Assembly (NCBI RefSeq): GCF_024713945.1
Contig: NC_134684.1
Span: forward strand, 1,779,001-1,843,000
Length of the DNA stretch: 64,000 nucleotides
Direction: 5' to 3'
From: Dermatophagoides farinae
Lineage: Eukaryota > Arthropoda > Arachnida > Sarcoptiformes > Pyroglyphidae
In this document: positions 16,490-32,512 of the stretch, piece by piece
Position numbering within the stretch: the first letter of the stretch is position 1
Layout of the letters: each line of letters begins with the position of its first letter
Position numbers and translations under genes: made by a program
The notes under the pieces: model-generated
What the model saw: the letters and a program-made list of their open reading frames with translations, nothing else
Told to the model about the DNA's origin: nothing
Database searches by the model: none

Positions 16490-18400
16490 CAGGTTTTGTT
16501 TCAAAAAAATTTTTTTTTTGTTTTCATTTGATTCATATATTGCCTAAGTGTGTGTGTTTTGATGGATGATTTGATTGATTGTCAAATCAAAAGGAGAAGA
16601 GAGAAAAAAAGTCATTTCGTGTTTGATTTTGTTTTTGAAAGAAAAAAAGCCAAATGAAAATACAACAAAAAAAAAATCTAGTAAAAAGCCTGATTAGGTG
16701 TCATCATCATCATTCAACATTATGGCTGGCTTTTTATTTTTCTTTTTTTCGATTGTCCGAATCGCAGAAATCATCAATATATTGATGAATGATGTGTGTG
16801 TGTGTGTGTGTGTGTGTGAGGATGAATTCGATGAATGAATTTTGTTTACTTGCATTCGATCAATGATTAAATGAATTTGTTCAATTAACTGCGTGTGTGT
16901 GTATGTGTTTACTGATCCATGATATGACGGTAGTAGTAATGTGTAATTGTGGTCCATCCATCCATCCAAGGTATGAGGATTGATGTCGGCATCTTGATTT
17001 TATTCATGTCCCAAAAGAAAGAAAGATAAAGAAAGTCAATAGTTGAATGTTTGTTTCAATTTCAATGATTCTGAACACGATAGATTTGACCTCGAATTTT
17101 TTCTTCTTGTTTCATTTTGTTTTGACACGCAATTCATCAAATATGGTGACAAGAAACGGAAATATTAAATGTGAAAAAAAATTCTCTGGGCCATTGACCA
17201 TATTTGTGTATATGTCGAGTGTGTTGGAAAACCTGACAAACAAACAAATAAAAAATTCAGAATGAATCAACATGAATAATTGTCTCGAATCATGCAGGAT
17301 AAAGATTAGATCGCCATTATTGCCATATACTACACATTTGTTTATTATTTGATGATGATGATGATGATGATGACCATTATTGAATGGCCACCACTATCAT
17401 AATCACTTCATGTATTATATTCATATTCACATCCTAATCGTTTTTGGCCAAAGATTTTCGTTTTTTTTTCATCATGATTTAGCCTTATTATTGTTGTTGT
17501 TGATGTAGTTGTTGTTGTTGTTGTCGATGTTGTTGTTATAGTCAAAAAAAAAAAATTAATTTCATACACCTGGCCAATGTGTTTTTTTTTCTTATACACT
17601 AAGTGCAAGAGTTTTTTTTTTGAATGATTCAATGTGATACCAATTTATCATGAACGACCAAATCATCGTCATCACGAAAAAAAAACTTGCAAGTTGCAAC
17701 TTTATTTTCGGAATAAAAGCCAAAAAAAAAAATTATCCTTTTTATTCGATCGATCTGGTTTGGTAATGTGGGGAAACAAAAATGATGATGACCCTATGTG
17801 TGTGTGTGTGTGTGTGGTGTGTCCATCAATTTTTTTTTTTCGTTATCATTATTATTTATAGACATTTAAAAATCAAAGTTTGAAAGTTGAAAATGAAATT
17901 TTTCATTTTTTTTTTTTTTTTTTTGAAAATAAGTTCTGAACACATCAACATCAACAACAGCTACCATGTATATAAATTTTATAATTCAATTCAATTCAAT
18001 GAAAATCCATTGATTTTTTTTCTTCTTCATCTTCTTCTTTGAACATCTTGAGTTGTCACACACACACACACACAGAGATACACACACCCATTCAATATAA
18101 CGGGCTTTTGTGTTATTCTTTATCATCCAAAACTACATTTCAACCATCATCATTTTCATAACAATGAAAATGTGAAAAGATGTAGAAATATTTTTCTTTC
18201 CATTTAATGGCTTCTGATTTTTTTTTCATTCATTCATTCCATCCATTCATTCATTCATCATCATTCTATTCTATTCTATTCTTGTTGTTGACGATGATGA
18301 AAGAAATTTTTTGATGACGACGACGACGACAAAGAAAATAAATAAATATCCCGAATGGAGAAAAAAAAACCCATTCATCTCGAAACATCTACAGTTTTAT

Positions 18401-18435
<35 letters not shown>

Positions 18436-20334
18436 TCCTTTTTGGGTTGTCCAATCTTTATCATCATCGTCATCATTGACTATAGTTTATATTAACTGAA
18501 TTGGGAAAAAAAATTGGTTGAAAATGAAAAATAAAAATAAAAATTGTTTACGTGTGTGTGTTCGCCTATAATGAACGACAATTGGTTTTTGATTAAAATG
18601 GTTGATTTTTGTAAGAGATGAAAATAAAAAATCCAACACAACAAAAAAAAAATTATTATAGGCATCGTGTGGGGAAATAGAAAAACAACCCAGAAAAAAA
18701 TTGGTTTTTTTTTCTTCCAGTTCGTGAGTTAATCAATATGATGTTCATGTTGATGATAATGATCCAATAATGCACACATTAATTTTGAATTTATCCTCAC
18801 CATGATGATGATGATGAGCCATTGCATTGTCAATCCATTCATCACCATCAATTTTTTTTTTATCATCCGGCATTTTTTTTCATATCTATGACAAGCCAAT
18901 AGTGTTGATATGAAGGAAATCGTGGAACTAAAAAGAAAACTTCGAAACGATAACATCGAAACAAAAAAAAAATCATCTTTATGATGATGATCGTAATTGG
19001 ATATGTATTATATATATTGTAATTAATGTCGAAAAATGCAACATGTTCATTTTGAATGATGATGATCATCATCATTATTATTATGATGGCTACACGATAT
19101 TTTTATAGTTTATACCTAAATAGAATATATATCGGCTATTTCAATCTACATTATGCTGATGATGATGATGATGATGATGATGGCTTCTATCATAACAATT
19201 AACACATGTGAATCAATACATCAATGGTTATGGTCATTATCAAATCAGATTACTTTATTTTAAAATGATGAAAAAAAACAAAAGAATTTTTTGCTTCTTT
19301 GGTCTATATTATAGTGTAGAACCTTATGTTTGATGATGATGATTAAAATATTTTTTTTTTGTTTTTGACTTTCAACTGATTATATTCATCACAAATCCAC
19401 ACACACACACACAAACAAATGGTGAATGAATGAAAATCGTGAATTAAACCGCCTACTTATCTACCTACCTACATATGAACATCACCAACTTTTATATATC
19501 ATCAATTCTGTTTTTTTCGTTTTGTTTTCATTTTTAAAAACAAAACGAAAAAAAATATCCAACAACTGCACACATCATTGTATACGTGATTGAGACAATT
19601 AGTGTGTGTGTGTGTAAATTTGTTTTTGAAAAAAATAAAAAAAAAAATTTCCCCTTGGAACCACCAAGCAAGCAAGGAATAAATGAACATGACTACCATC
19701 ACCACCAAAAAAAAAAGATAAGAAAACCTAGAATAAAAAAAAAGAAATGATGCTGTTTTGTGAAACAACGTGTTTATTAAGATGGAGGAAAAAAAATCCA
19801 AAAAATACAATGAAATCAAATGAAATGAAAAGAAATCCCCTCCTTTTAATTTGACTAGATTTTTTATTTTTTTGCTTGAAATGAATGCATGATTTGTATG
19901 TATGTGTGTGTGTGTGTGAAATGACGTTTTTTCCTTAATAATAGAAAAATATGAATATTTTTGTTAAACGCGTGCAAAAAAAAAAAAATTTCACTTCATA
20001 TTTGATGGGAATTTATGAAATTTTTTTTTGTTTTCTGCCCGCCAATATCGCCAGGATTGAATGGATTGCATCAATGCACACACACACACACACACACAAC
20101 AAACATTCATTTTTGCATTGCAAATGTGTTTGTTTGGTTTTTTGTTCCAATGAAATCTACGTAAATGTTTTTTTTTCCATTTCTATTTCTATTTTTTTTT
20201 CCATTTATACAAATTATGAAAAATTGTCATTCGTAAATTCTGTTACAATTAATTCAAACAAACTGATTGATTGATTGATTGATTGATCGATATGATATAT
20301 CATTGGTATGAAGATTCAGATTAAGTTATTATTA

Positions 20335-20336
<2 letters not shown>

Positions 20337-20367
<31 letters not shown>
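20337..20367. repeat. (TG)n microsatellite
   Basis: About 31 bp of perfect TG repeat in gene-free DNA. Confidence 0.95.
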
Positions 20368-20372
<5 letters not shown>

Positions 20373-20467
20373 CAAACAAATGAATGTTGAAACAATTTGT
20401 CGTTTTTTTCTCTGATTTTGTTTATTATGTCAAACTAAATTTAGTGAGAGTGAACTCTAATTTGATC

Positions 20468-20498
<31 letters not shown>

Positions 20499-23400
20499 CG
20501 ATTGACGAGAATTAGGCCGAAAAAATTTTGTGAGAACGAAACACGATATATAAAGCTAAAGACGACGATGATCATGGTAATACAAATGATGAGAATTTTC
20601 TGTCGGAAAAGAAAATTTTTTCTTTTCTTTTAACTTGACTTTTACACACACACACACACACACATATATGGAATGATAGACAAGCGAATAATTCTCAAGT
20701 TTTACAATTTGAAAAAAAATTTTTCAGTTACATAATCGATATGGATGTGGATTTTGGAAAATTTTCAGATTTCCGTTTTTTTTTGGTCATTATTAATCAA
20801 ATATAATAATGACGGTGATAATGTAGACAATGTGGACAACAACTACAACTGCTGCTGCAGTTGTAGTTGTTTGTTGTTGTCGTTGTTGTTGATCATTTAT
20901 CATTCGGCTTCTTTCATTTTTCAAATGACCAGATAAACATTTGGATAAAAATTTAACAAAATACCGCGCGGTAGCAGAAAAAAAACTATTTTTTTTTTTG
21001 ACTAAATTTCGTGAATGTGTTTTTTTGTGATTTAGTGATAACAATAAATGAAAAAAAAAATGAATTTCACGAAAAGGATTGTTATTTCGTTGTCCATTTT
21101 GTCTTTTTTTTCTGTTGTCTTTCCTTAGATAATAAATGTTCAAAAATGAATACCGTGTGTGTGTTTGTGTACGTTTCCTTCCTACTTTTTTTTTGTCAAT
21201 CAAATTGTATCATCAAAAACATTTTCTAGGAATAAAATTCATTGAATTGTATCGAATTTTGTTGTTGTATGAAAGAATTCTATGTCCATATGATTGTTAT
21301 ATGGCTACTACTACTTGTTGCCAAATACAAACACACACACACACATATAAAGATTATTATCAATAACAACAACAACAACGACAACAACAGAAAAAATGAT
21401 GAATGAATGAATAAATATGACTAGACTGGCCATAATAATAATAATTTTTTTCCATCAACACACAAATGAATAAATAAAATGAAATGGAATCAAATCAAGT
21501 CAAGCATAAATGGTCAGTTGGTCAATGGCTTGCCTGGGTTTTTTTTTTTTTTTTTTTTGGTTGTCCACTAAATTAACCCTTTTGTCATTTTGTTCATGTT
21601 TTTCATAGCTTTCTGTTTTTTTTGTTTTGTTTTGTTTTCTGATGTCTTATTTTAAACTTTGGTATACGGTATTACGTTTGATTAAATTGTTTGTTTGTTT
21701 GTTTGTCTGATCACTATCAATACTGACAATCCATCCGGTTGACGTAAACACAAGATTGGATTTTCATTTAAAAATGTGATTAAAATCTTATTCATTTTGT
21801 TGTTGTTGTTGTTGTTGTTGTTGTTGGCCTTAACAATATATTAAATTATCACTAACCATTGCAGATTTCTATGTTTTTCTTTTTACCTGTCACAATTGTC
21901 ATCATCGTCATTTTTTTTGCTATTATGTTGTCTGTTTTATATGTGACATTTGTGTTTTTTTTTATTTTCATTCTTTCTTTCTTAGCCAAAGATTAAAAAC
22001 GCAGATATGGTAAATATAATTGTCTACCTTTCAAATAATAATGGCTCGTGTGTGTGTGTGTGTGTGTGTGTTTGTGTCATTGTCTTCCGTTGTCGTCAGT
22101 GTACATTTATAACGGTAATAATAATCATCATCATCATCATCATCCGTAGTGGAAATAAATAAAATAAAAAAAAATATATGGTGACATTTTAGTTAGTTTC
22201 GACAAAGAATTATATAATAATCATTTCGATATGGTAGTTATAGTGAATGAATGAATGATGATGATGATGGTCGTACATATATGACGACCATTCTATAGAT
22301 GGTATGATGATGATGATTCATTGTATGTGGTAGTTATATATTTGATTATGTAATGCATATATGCATACATATTTTGTTGAAGACACCTGAAATGTGAATT
22401 TTTTTTTTTTGCCTTTGTTATATATATACTGACTGATTATAAAAGTGTTTTTTTTATCCAGTGGATTTTCACGCCACACCATAAGATGATGATGATGATG
22501 ATGAAGTTTATAAGCTGCTTAATCTGCATAAAATGAACAAGAAAATAAAAAAATTATGAACCAAAGAAAAGACAAAATAAAAAATAAAAAAAAATTACAT
22601 GCATTCATGCATACATAAGACGGCAATTAAATATCTTTTTTGTCACCATGATGATGTAGTTTGGAACATTTTTTACAAAGAAGAAAAAACAACAACAACG
22701 ATGAAGATGATGATGATGAACAGTGGATGTTTGTCACTTGTTCGTTTGGATTTTCAACCATACTCTATAATCGTAAATGAGCGACTAGGTTTTTAATGTG
22801 TTTTGTTTTTCTGGCATGAATGTGTCATAAATAATTTGTAAATTTGCCATCATTATTAATGGCTTTTTTTCTGCTGTTTAGAGTGTTTTTTTTTCCAGGT
22901 GCACTTCTTCTTTATCTTGTTCACAGTTAACCATAGAAAAATAAATTATGAAATATATATATGAAACGGACATGGAAAGAATTTGTCCATTTTTTTGTGA
23001 TAAATTTTCATTGTTTTTTTTTTGTTTTCTTTACTTTACTTGGACAATGTGTCCAGTAATGTTTTGATATCTTTTGGTGATTTTTTTTTTTTTTGATGAC
23101 GACAAAAAAAAAGAAATTTTTCGTTCAGTTGCAATTCACAACATCAGATAATGATGATGACGATGATGACAACTCAGAGATTGTTGTTATAATACCCGGC
23201 ATCAATCCATACATTGTTCCATTTTTTTTTCTCTATTCATTTCGTAGACGAATGATGTCCAGGTTAATTGTCGTTGTTGTTGTTGTTGTTGTTGTTTATG
23301 TGACAATGTGTTTTGTGTACAAATGTTTGTCATGCATTGTGCCCTTTTGACTTTGTGCATATGTGTGTGTAAAATCTATGTCCATCATCAACATTTATCA

Positions 23401-23933
23401 TCGCCTCTAGCATCAACAACATTCCAAAACCAGCAACAGTAACAATAACGAAAAAAAACTCATTATTTTTAGAACGATAGTAGAACTGGGCGCCACCCCC
23501 CATTCGTACGAAAAAAAACTGCCTAATCCTCTATACACACACCACACACACACAATCTTACGTATAATGATGAGTTTGGATAGCGAAAAAAAAGAAGGAA
23601 AAAAAAGTTGAGCTTTTTTTTCGGACAAGAGATAAGATGGCCTGTGGATGTTTGAATTGATGTTATGAATGGAATGGAATAGAATGAATGGTTGTCCATT
23701 AAGACTGAATCTTGTTTGTTTGTCCGTTTTTTTCTATTCATTCATTCATTCATTCATTCATTCGTTTGTTGTTGTTGTTGTTATTTTTATTATGATCAGA
23801 CTAACAACAACAACAACAACAAAAAGATTAGTCTGAATCGTATATGTTATATCATCCCACCATTAGTCTGTAGAATTCCATTGTGGACAAACAAACAAAC
23901 AACTGTTTGTCATTTGCTACCTGATTTTTTTTC

Positions 23934-23934
<1 letters not shown>

Positions 23935-23988
<54 letters not shown>
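23935..23988. repeat. (TTG)n microsatellite
   Basis: About 54 bp of TTG with a single TCG interruption near the start, the longest of many TTG/CAA tracts in the window. It accounts for the poly-Val/Leu open frames across it. Confidence 0.95.
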
Positions 23989-24132
23989 ATCCATTTATTT
24001 GATTCATTTTAGTTTAGTTTGTAAAGTTATTTATTTTTCTTTTGAAAATGCTTCCTGCGCTTTTCATTTGTTGTTGTTGTTGTTTATTGTTGTTGAAATG
24101 ACTTTTTTTTTGGTGGATGCTTGAAGCAAGAG

Positions 24133-24134
<2 letters not shown>

Positions 24135-24175
<41 letters not shown>
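24135..24175. repeat. (AG)n microsatellite
   Basis: About 41 bp of perfect AG repeat, lying 150 bp from the long TTG tract. Confidence 0.95.
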
Positions 24176-24179
<4 letters not shown>

Positions 24180-25773
24180 AAAATTGTCTAAAAAGTCCAA
24201 GTCTTTTCTGTATATTTAATACGTTTGTCAAAGATTTTTTTTTCTTCATCATCATTTGCTGTCCAAAAAACAAAAAAAAAACATTAAGTAGCCGTAGGCA
24301 TTTCCGGAAGATACAAGCCGGTGCTTAAGTTGGACATTTTTTTTTTGTTCTTTGATCTAGAAATCAAATCTGGTTCGTTTGATGTGATGATAATTTTGTG
24401 GTGGTGGTGGTGGTGGTCACACACACACACACACAGTATATTTGTGACAATAAAAAAACGACAAAAAAGTTCATTGAAGAATTTTTTTCGTTGCATCACT
24501 GTGTGTGTGTGTGCGCGTTAATTCGTCGTTCATTCATATGTCATACTTCAGGTTTTTCGTTAGGATTTTAAATGAATGATCTTCAGTCTCTTTCTCATTG
24601 ATAATGATGACACGGCGATAGTTTGTAATTCATTTATCTTGTCGCTTCTTATGGACATTAAATGACATTAGGTTCAAATGGTCAATTACTTTCAAGATTA
24701 ATCTTTGAAAACATTCATTTCCTTTTCTAGATTTTTTTTTTATTCAATTCTCACCCATAAATTGTCAATTGTGAAGGTTTTTTTTTCTTCTGTCTTCTGT
24801 CTACACAGACACTTTTTATCCGAAATTTTTGATTTTTTGATTTTTTTTTCTGAAAAAGTCAACTAGACGGTACATTCACACACCGGGATAATATAAAAAC
24901 AAATCAAATTTGTCAACAACAACAACAACAACGAAAACAACAACAACAACAAAAAATTCCATCATCATCAATAATAATGATAATGATAATGATGATGATG
25001 AAAAAAAGTAATTAGTTAAAGAACCAAACCCTCCACCATCATCATCATCACATACCACATAATGATAATGATGATAAACATCATTATATTGATCATTATC
25101 ATCATCAAAACACATATATATAAATGATTAATTTATTGATTGATTGATTGATTGATCGATTGATTTATGTTTGATGAGTCAATAGAAAGTAAAGAAAAAT
25201 TCAGATACGCTTTAATCGTTTCGATTTATAGATGAATTGATTTTCAGGCAATTTTCATGATTATCGAAGTGGATAGAAAATTTTTTTTGTTGTTGCTGTT
25301 TTTTGTTGAATAAATTTTCACATTCATCACATTTCATTGGAAACAATTTGTCACATATTTTATGAGTGGCAAAAAAAACAACAACAACAACAACAACAAA
25401 TTTTTTCATCAATGGATTCGCTATGAGGAAATGGCCAACTTTTTTTTCTTCTTTTTTCTTCGGGGCCTATTTAACACCATCATCATCAAAGATCAAAGAT
25501 CAAAACAAAAAAAAATCATCTAAAACAATAAAATAATTGCACTTCACGGTACACACACACACACACACACAAAGACATCGGTGAACTCAAATGAAGACAG
25601 AGAAAGAAAGATAAAAAAATGAGATAAATCATATCTGTTTTTTTTTTCTTTGCCAATTTCCATCATCCTATACACTGGTGACACTTTTTTTTCCTTTCCT
25701 CAAATATCTTACTGTTTTGTATTATTTAGTTTCAAATGGCAAATAATAAGGTTGATTAGTCATTTGAAACACA

Positions 25774-25775
<2 letters not shown>

Positions 25776-25815
<40 letters not shown>
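25776..25815. repeat. (CA)n microsatellite
   Basis: About 40 bp of CA repeat, followed within 35 bp by a 23-base T tract. Confidence 0.95.
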
Positions 25816-25818
<3 letters not shown>

Positions 25819-28800
25819 CATAGCTTTGATTATGCAAATCCCAGAAATTTTTTTTTTTTTTTTTTTTTTGTTTCTTTGAAAATCCATTTTTTTCCCAATA
25901 TCAACATATGAAATGGGTTGACATCTGTGCTGTTGTTGTCTGATCCATCATTCATCATTTATAAATGACTTAATATTTTTTTAAATTACTAAGAAACAAA
26001 TAAAAAAATGAACAAATTTTGTATTATTTTCTGGTGAAAATAATACATTTGTCAACAGTTAAATGAATGAATTTCAATTTTGTTATTACATATGTGTGTG
26101 TATTGTTAGTTTGTTGTGTAATGATCATGATCATGATCATCTACTTGTTTTCAAGTAAAAAATGGGTAATGTAAAAGTTTTGATGGAGGGTGGTAGAGAG
26201 AGAGAGAGAGAGAGAGAGAACTAAAGCAGCCAAAAAAATGATGAATCTGATATTGGAGATGGATGAATGTTAATGATAATGTGTGTGTGTGTGTATGGTG
26301 CAACTAAACCTAAACCTAAAACCAATCCGAATTATTGTCATCGGCAGCAAAAAAAAAAAAATCATTTTTCGTAGATGTAAAAAATCTTTGATCATTGGCA
26401 AACGAAAACCAACGTGATGATGAATTTTTTTTCTGGCTACCATCTTTGTCCTGTTTTGTTTTGTTTTGTTTTTTTTGTGAGTGTTTCTCCTTTTTTTTTT
26501 TTGGCTACTTCATTTTTTCAATAGCCCAAATAGTTGTTTGTGTCAAAATTTATTTTTTTTTTCATCTTGTTTTGCCTTCAGGGTTTCTTGTTTCATATAC
26601 AGGTGCTATAGCAATGGCAACGCAGTAGCACAGTAGATAAATTCAAATCTTCGTCGTCGTCGTTGTTGTTGTCGTCAAAAAAAAAAAAATTATTTTTCAG
26701 TTGTTTGGCCATCCGAAACGATGATGATGATGATGATGGCGACGAAATATACCTACGATCATCGTTGTCGTCTTAGTAGTCGTTGAATGCAAGCTTGATC
26801 TTTAATGGATGCTTGACTGGAGTTACTTGAAGAAATAAAGAAACAAATGGAAAGAAAAAAAAAACGTCGCTTTGATCATCATCATCATGATCATCGTATT
26901 CTTAGAAGTGAATATTATATGTATATATTCACTGAAGGCTATTGAAGCAATTCACGCAAGAAAAATGTCTTAGTTTTTTTTTATTTTTTTTTTTTTTTTT
27001 TTTTTTGGTCGATTGGATTGAAGACAAAAAAAAAATTCATCAAATACATTGATTATACAAAAAAAAAGATGCCGAATGTTTATATTTTGATTGAATTCGA
27101 TGAATGAATGGCATTTGTTTCAATATTATCGATCATCATGGTACATTGGCCATCATCAAATATCATTGATGTTTTGAGTTTAACAAAAAAAAAAAAATTT
27201 TTTTTTGATTGACAATCGTTGACGGTTGTCATCATTGACAATGATATCCATATTTTGTATGTTGATCAGATCATGATGATGATGATGATGACCTGAACAT
27301 AAACCGTAAATTGCTTTTATTATTGATAAATTCTTAGTTTCTTAGTATCAACTTGTTGGTGGACACAAAAAGTGGCTGATTTTTTTTTTTTTTTTTTTTT
27401 GGTTGAAAAAAAAGTGTCAAAGTGAAAGCGTTCGAGCATCAACTAACAATTTTTTTGTTGCCATTTTTTTTTCTTTCTTACCTGGATGATGATGATCATG
27501 ATGAGTTTTTTTTTCGTTAAACAGAACGATCTCTATTCATTAATTTTGTATATATGGTCCTGTCACATTGAAAGTTTTTTTTTATATACACAGTGACACA
27601 TGACACATCCATCTATCTATTCATTCATTCATCCGTTCATTTTTTTTTTTTTTTTTTTTTTTTGGTTTTGGTCGAATGGTCAAAAACCTTATACAAAACA
27701 AGGTAAAAAAAAAGAATCAAAACCAAGAGAGAACCAGTTTCGGTTTGATGATTCCATCCATATTATGGATTGAGAAATGAAATTTAGTGAAAAAAAGTAA
27801 GAAAAAAAATGGAAAACGACAAGAAAATAATTTTTATTCGAAGAGTTAACCATCATCAACAATCATTTTTATCATGTTGGTGAAATGAATATTCTTTCTA
27901 TGAATGATTCTTACACCGTAGTCGATGATGATGATGATGATGATGGTGATTGTTGACGGCTTTAGATTAATTGCCATGGTGAAATACAATTTCCTTTGCA
28001 ATTTTTCCAATGCAACTATTTCCACTTGTTTAGATTTTATTTTTATTTTTATTTTGCAGTAGTGAAACATTGAATGATTCAATCAGAATTGGTTAAGTAA
28101 CGTGAAAAAAAAATCATCATCATCATTTTCGTTGGTTATACGGTTATCATTCGTAGTCATCATCATCATCATTTTTATTCGAGAAAAAAAAATCCAGTAG
28201 TAGTAACAACAACAACAACAACAACAACTGGCGTGTGAAAGTTTACTATAGCTTGTCAGGTATGTATGGGTGACAATGTTTGTAGAAAAAAAAACTATAG
28301 TTAATGATGCTGATGATGATGATAAAATAAACGACAGTAAAAAAAAAAATAAAGATGAAAATATCATTTTCGTTTCTATTTATCTATATATATAATCTAT
28401 CTTAAGCTATTTACATTTAAAATGAATTGGAAATCTTTTTTTTTCTATTGAATAAATAAAAAGATTCGCGTATATATAATATAAATCTATTGTTGATAAT
28501 GATGATGATGATGATTGTTGTTGTTGTTGTTGTTGTTTTTGGATAGATGATGATCATCATCATCTTGGTGGCCATTGTTGTTGCCGTCCTAAACATCGGC
28601 CATTATTTGATGATTGTTGTTGGTATAGTCATTTAGCTACCGAAATGATTATCATTGTGTTATTGTCATCGTTTTTAGTTAGTGTTGGGGATAATGTTTT
28701 TTTTTTTTTTTTTGTTCCGATGATCATTATGATTCATATCAAATATATGAACATCATATGTGTGTGTGTTTTTTTTTCATATATATGCAAATTGAAATTG

Positions 28801-31800
28801 TTTGTTTACACACGACGACCACTATGTAGAACATCATATGTTACAAATTTTTTTTTTTCATTTTTTTCCATTTTTTTTGATAAACTTTCATTTTTTTTTG
28901 TTGTTGCCATTGAAGTCATTTGAGTGATTTATGTTGATGATGACGATGATGATGATGATTTAATCGATTTAATAAGCAAATTCAAATTTGATTTATTCGA
29001 TCATTTTTTTTCCATTTGGTTGAACAAAAAAAAATCAAATTATTTTACATTGAAAACATGAACATTTAGTGGGCATTTTTCTTTCTCTCTCTCTCTCTGT
29101 GTGTGTGTGTATTGTATTTCACATAGGTGCTTTTGATACGAGAAAAATGAAATTTTTTTTTTCGTTTCATCTTAGATATTGGATATTTAGCCAATATATT
29201 CGCGAATTTATTCATTCATTTTCAATTGATCACTCTATTTATCTCATTCATTTTTTCTTCTCATTCATTCGATGAATGTTTGTATCAGTATTAGATTACA
29301 TTGGATATACATATTGGTTCACCCAAATATATATATAATGTTGCCAATTTAATACAAATTAGTCCGACTACCACTATCCATATGTGGTGTCCAATTACAT
29401 ACATACAACACACACACACACCAATAGATAAGTGAGAGAGAAAAAAAATATGAAAAAATAAAATCCCTGCTAAAGTTACCAACAAGAGAAACAAAAAAAA
29501 AAACAAAAACAAATATGACCAGTATAGTCAAAATGAATGAATGAATGAATGAATGAAATATGAAATCCACCACCTACTCATTACCATCATCATCATCATC
29601 ATAATTCTATCCAGTTTGGTATCAGATTATCAGATTACTGTTACAAACGGTATGTGGTCCAATTTTGATTTTTTTTTTGTAACCAAATCAAATGGTTTCT
29701 GAGAACAACAAATGAGCCAAGCAAAAAAAAAAAAAAAAAATAAAAAAAAACAAAATCCAAGACCATTTCCTTTCCATTTGGAAATCCATTCACAATAAAA
29801 TAATGATAAAAAAAAAATCTCAGGAAATTTTTTTTTGTTCATTTGGAAATACCTCCTTCATTATAACAACAACAACAAAAATATTTCCATATGGACAAAA
29901 CCATTGGTCAGGAATACTTCAACTTGGAATCAGCCAATATATAAATCCATTGTTTGTTTGTTTCATTCCACACACACACTGAATGAATGGAACAAAACAA
30001 AACAAAAAAAAAACATGAGAAATGTATCCACTTCTATTGTATCAATTTTTCTTCTCCTTTCAAATATTCATCGTTTTGTTTGTTTTGTTTTGCATTGTTC
30101 AAAAGGACAACAGAAAAAAAAGAAAAAGGAAATTGACATTAACGTGACCAGAAAATGAAATTCATAATTGTTATCATTGTAAAAGGTAAACATATAGAAA
30201 GGTGGATGTTGTTGTTGTTGTTGTTTTTTTTGTCTCTTTTTTTCCGTTTGAAACAATGTCTTTGTTTTTTGTTTGGCCACATTGTCAACCACGTATTTTG
30301 TGCATTTTGTTTTGTCTTGTCCATTTTTTGTTTTGTTTTGTATAAACACGTGCACTTGCGTTAATGGATCCATTCATCAATGAAATGAATAATGTTCAAA
30401 TGATGTTTGTCATTGAAACAAACAAACAAAATTGAGATTCTTTACCATTACACCTTGATAATGGTTAAGAAAATCAAAAATTCTACACTCGAATGTTGAA
30501 TGCATTCGAGCATGTTGGGTTTCCATTTTTTTTTTTTTTTGTCCAAAGATTCTCATCTTTTTTTTCTGTATTGAATTAAAATGAAAAAAAAAATTATTAA
30601 ACCACATGTGTATGCAATACACACACACACAAAAAAAAGTGACGATAACGAAACACAAGTCAAACACACAGACACAACAGAAAAAAACAGATTTATAAGA
30701 TTCGATAATTAATTGGCCATTGTTTTTTTTTTTTGTTGTTTTGATTTTGCCTGTCGGCCTTCTTCTTCTTTTTTTTCTGTCTTTTTTTTGTTTTGTTTTG
30801 TTTTGGTCAAATAACTCAAAGAGCTCGACGAGGAAACAAGTCCATTGTGTGTGTGTGTGTGTATTGTTAATTTGGATTGTTTTTTTGCTGCTTTTATTTT
30901 TCTTTGTTTTTAAATGCATGAACAGACATTTAGGGCTCATGAATTGTGAATAACAACAACAACAACAACAAATACAACAACAAAAACAAACCGAAAAGAC
31001 ATAGAAGACATAAGATTATTGATAATCGATTAGAAAATTGATGATTGACGTACATGCAAATAAACACAGGTAGTAAATTCCCGGATAAATGGATGGCAAT
31101 CAGTTTGGATTGTTAAGAATTCAGTCAAAAAAAAAAATCAAAGATAAACAATTTCATCAGAGGCGATCTTGTTTTTTTTGTTGTTGAAAAAATATGACAG
31201 ATACGATTCGAGATATCGAATTACATTTGGTTCTAATTCTAAAATTCAACCAATTAATCAATCAATCAATCAATCAATCAAGCTTAGTGATGTTTGATGA
31301 TACAATCTCAACACACATTACAGTAATACATTAATTGATTGCTCTAACAAGTCAATCAATTTAAACACAAACAAACAAAAATAAACAGAAAAAGAAAATC
31401 CAATTTCAATGCTCAATTATTACGGTGGTGGCTAAACGTTTAGACACGTTATATTTGCTATATCGATGATGATGATGATAATGATGACACGATAATGATT
31501 AATTACAAATTACCGTATTTGAATCAATCAATCAATCAATCATTCACACTACTAAATCTAATCTATGATGATGATGGTTTTTTTTCGCTCTCTCTCTCTC
31601 TCTCGTTTTCCAATTCAATTTTTTTTGTTGTTGTTTGCCTTGCCATCATCGTTTGCTGATCTTGAAATCAATTTCTTTCAACAAATTCAAATATTTGATT
31701 AATAATGAATTTATGAATTGAAATTTTCAAATTTTTTTTCATCATCATCATCATCATCGTTTACAGAGAGAGAGAGAGAGAGAGAAAAAAAATATCCATC

Positions 31801-32512
31801 TCTATATGACAAAATCGATGATGATGATGATGATGACGTGTTTCACTTACTCACTAATAATAATAATAATATCAATCAATTGAATGGTGAATCCACAATC
31901 GGTGACAATCACACGAATTCAAATAATGTTGAAAAAACCTTACATTTGATACATTCATCCATCCATCCATTCATCTAACTCCAAATTTTTTTTTCTGCAA
32001 ATATTTCATCCACCACCACCACCACCACCATCATCATTCAACTCTAATCCAATCACATGTGTGTGTGTGCGTGTCTTTATCATCGTTTTCTCTCGATTTT
32101 TTCTTTTCTTTATATTCAAACAACAACAACAAATATCAAAGATGATTGCCATTTTGTTGTTGTTATAATATTCATTCATTCTTGAACTTTTTTTTGTACG
32201 CGATTCTTTTTTTTTTTTCAGCTCCCTACTATACAACAATAATAATATTTCCTTTTCTTACTTCTTATAAATCAAAAAATTGAATGAAAATTTTAGCTAT
32301 TCAGTCATTCAGTCATGAATGAACTGAATCCAACTGAATGGACATTTTTTGAACAAAGTCATAGTAGACGATGATGGGGAAAAATAAAATTAGTAGAGAA
32401 AAGAAAAAATTGCATGAGAAAAGATAATGGCCCGAATTGGCCGAATGTCTTTTCATTTTTTTTTTATCATTTTATTTCATTTTCCATGGCCCCTACACAA
32501 ACAATATTGGCC

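Noticed and set aside
26302-26325. CTAAACCTAAACC-like telomere repeat
   Set aside because: Only two to three imperfect units; no array.
30410-30940. 176-codon minus-strand open frame in the gene-free region
   Set aside because: Length comes from A/T tracts lacking stops; Lys/Phe/Cys-rich with no recognisable domain and no splice signals fitting a gene.
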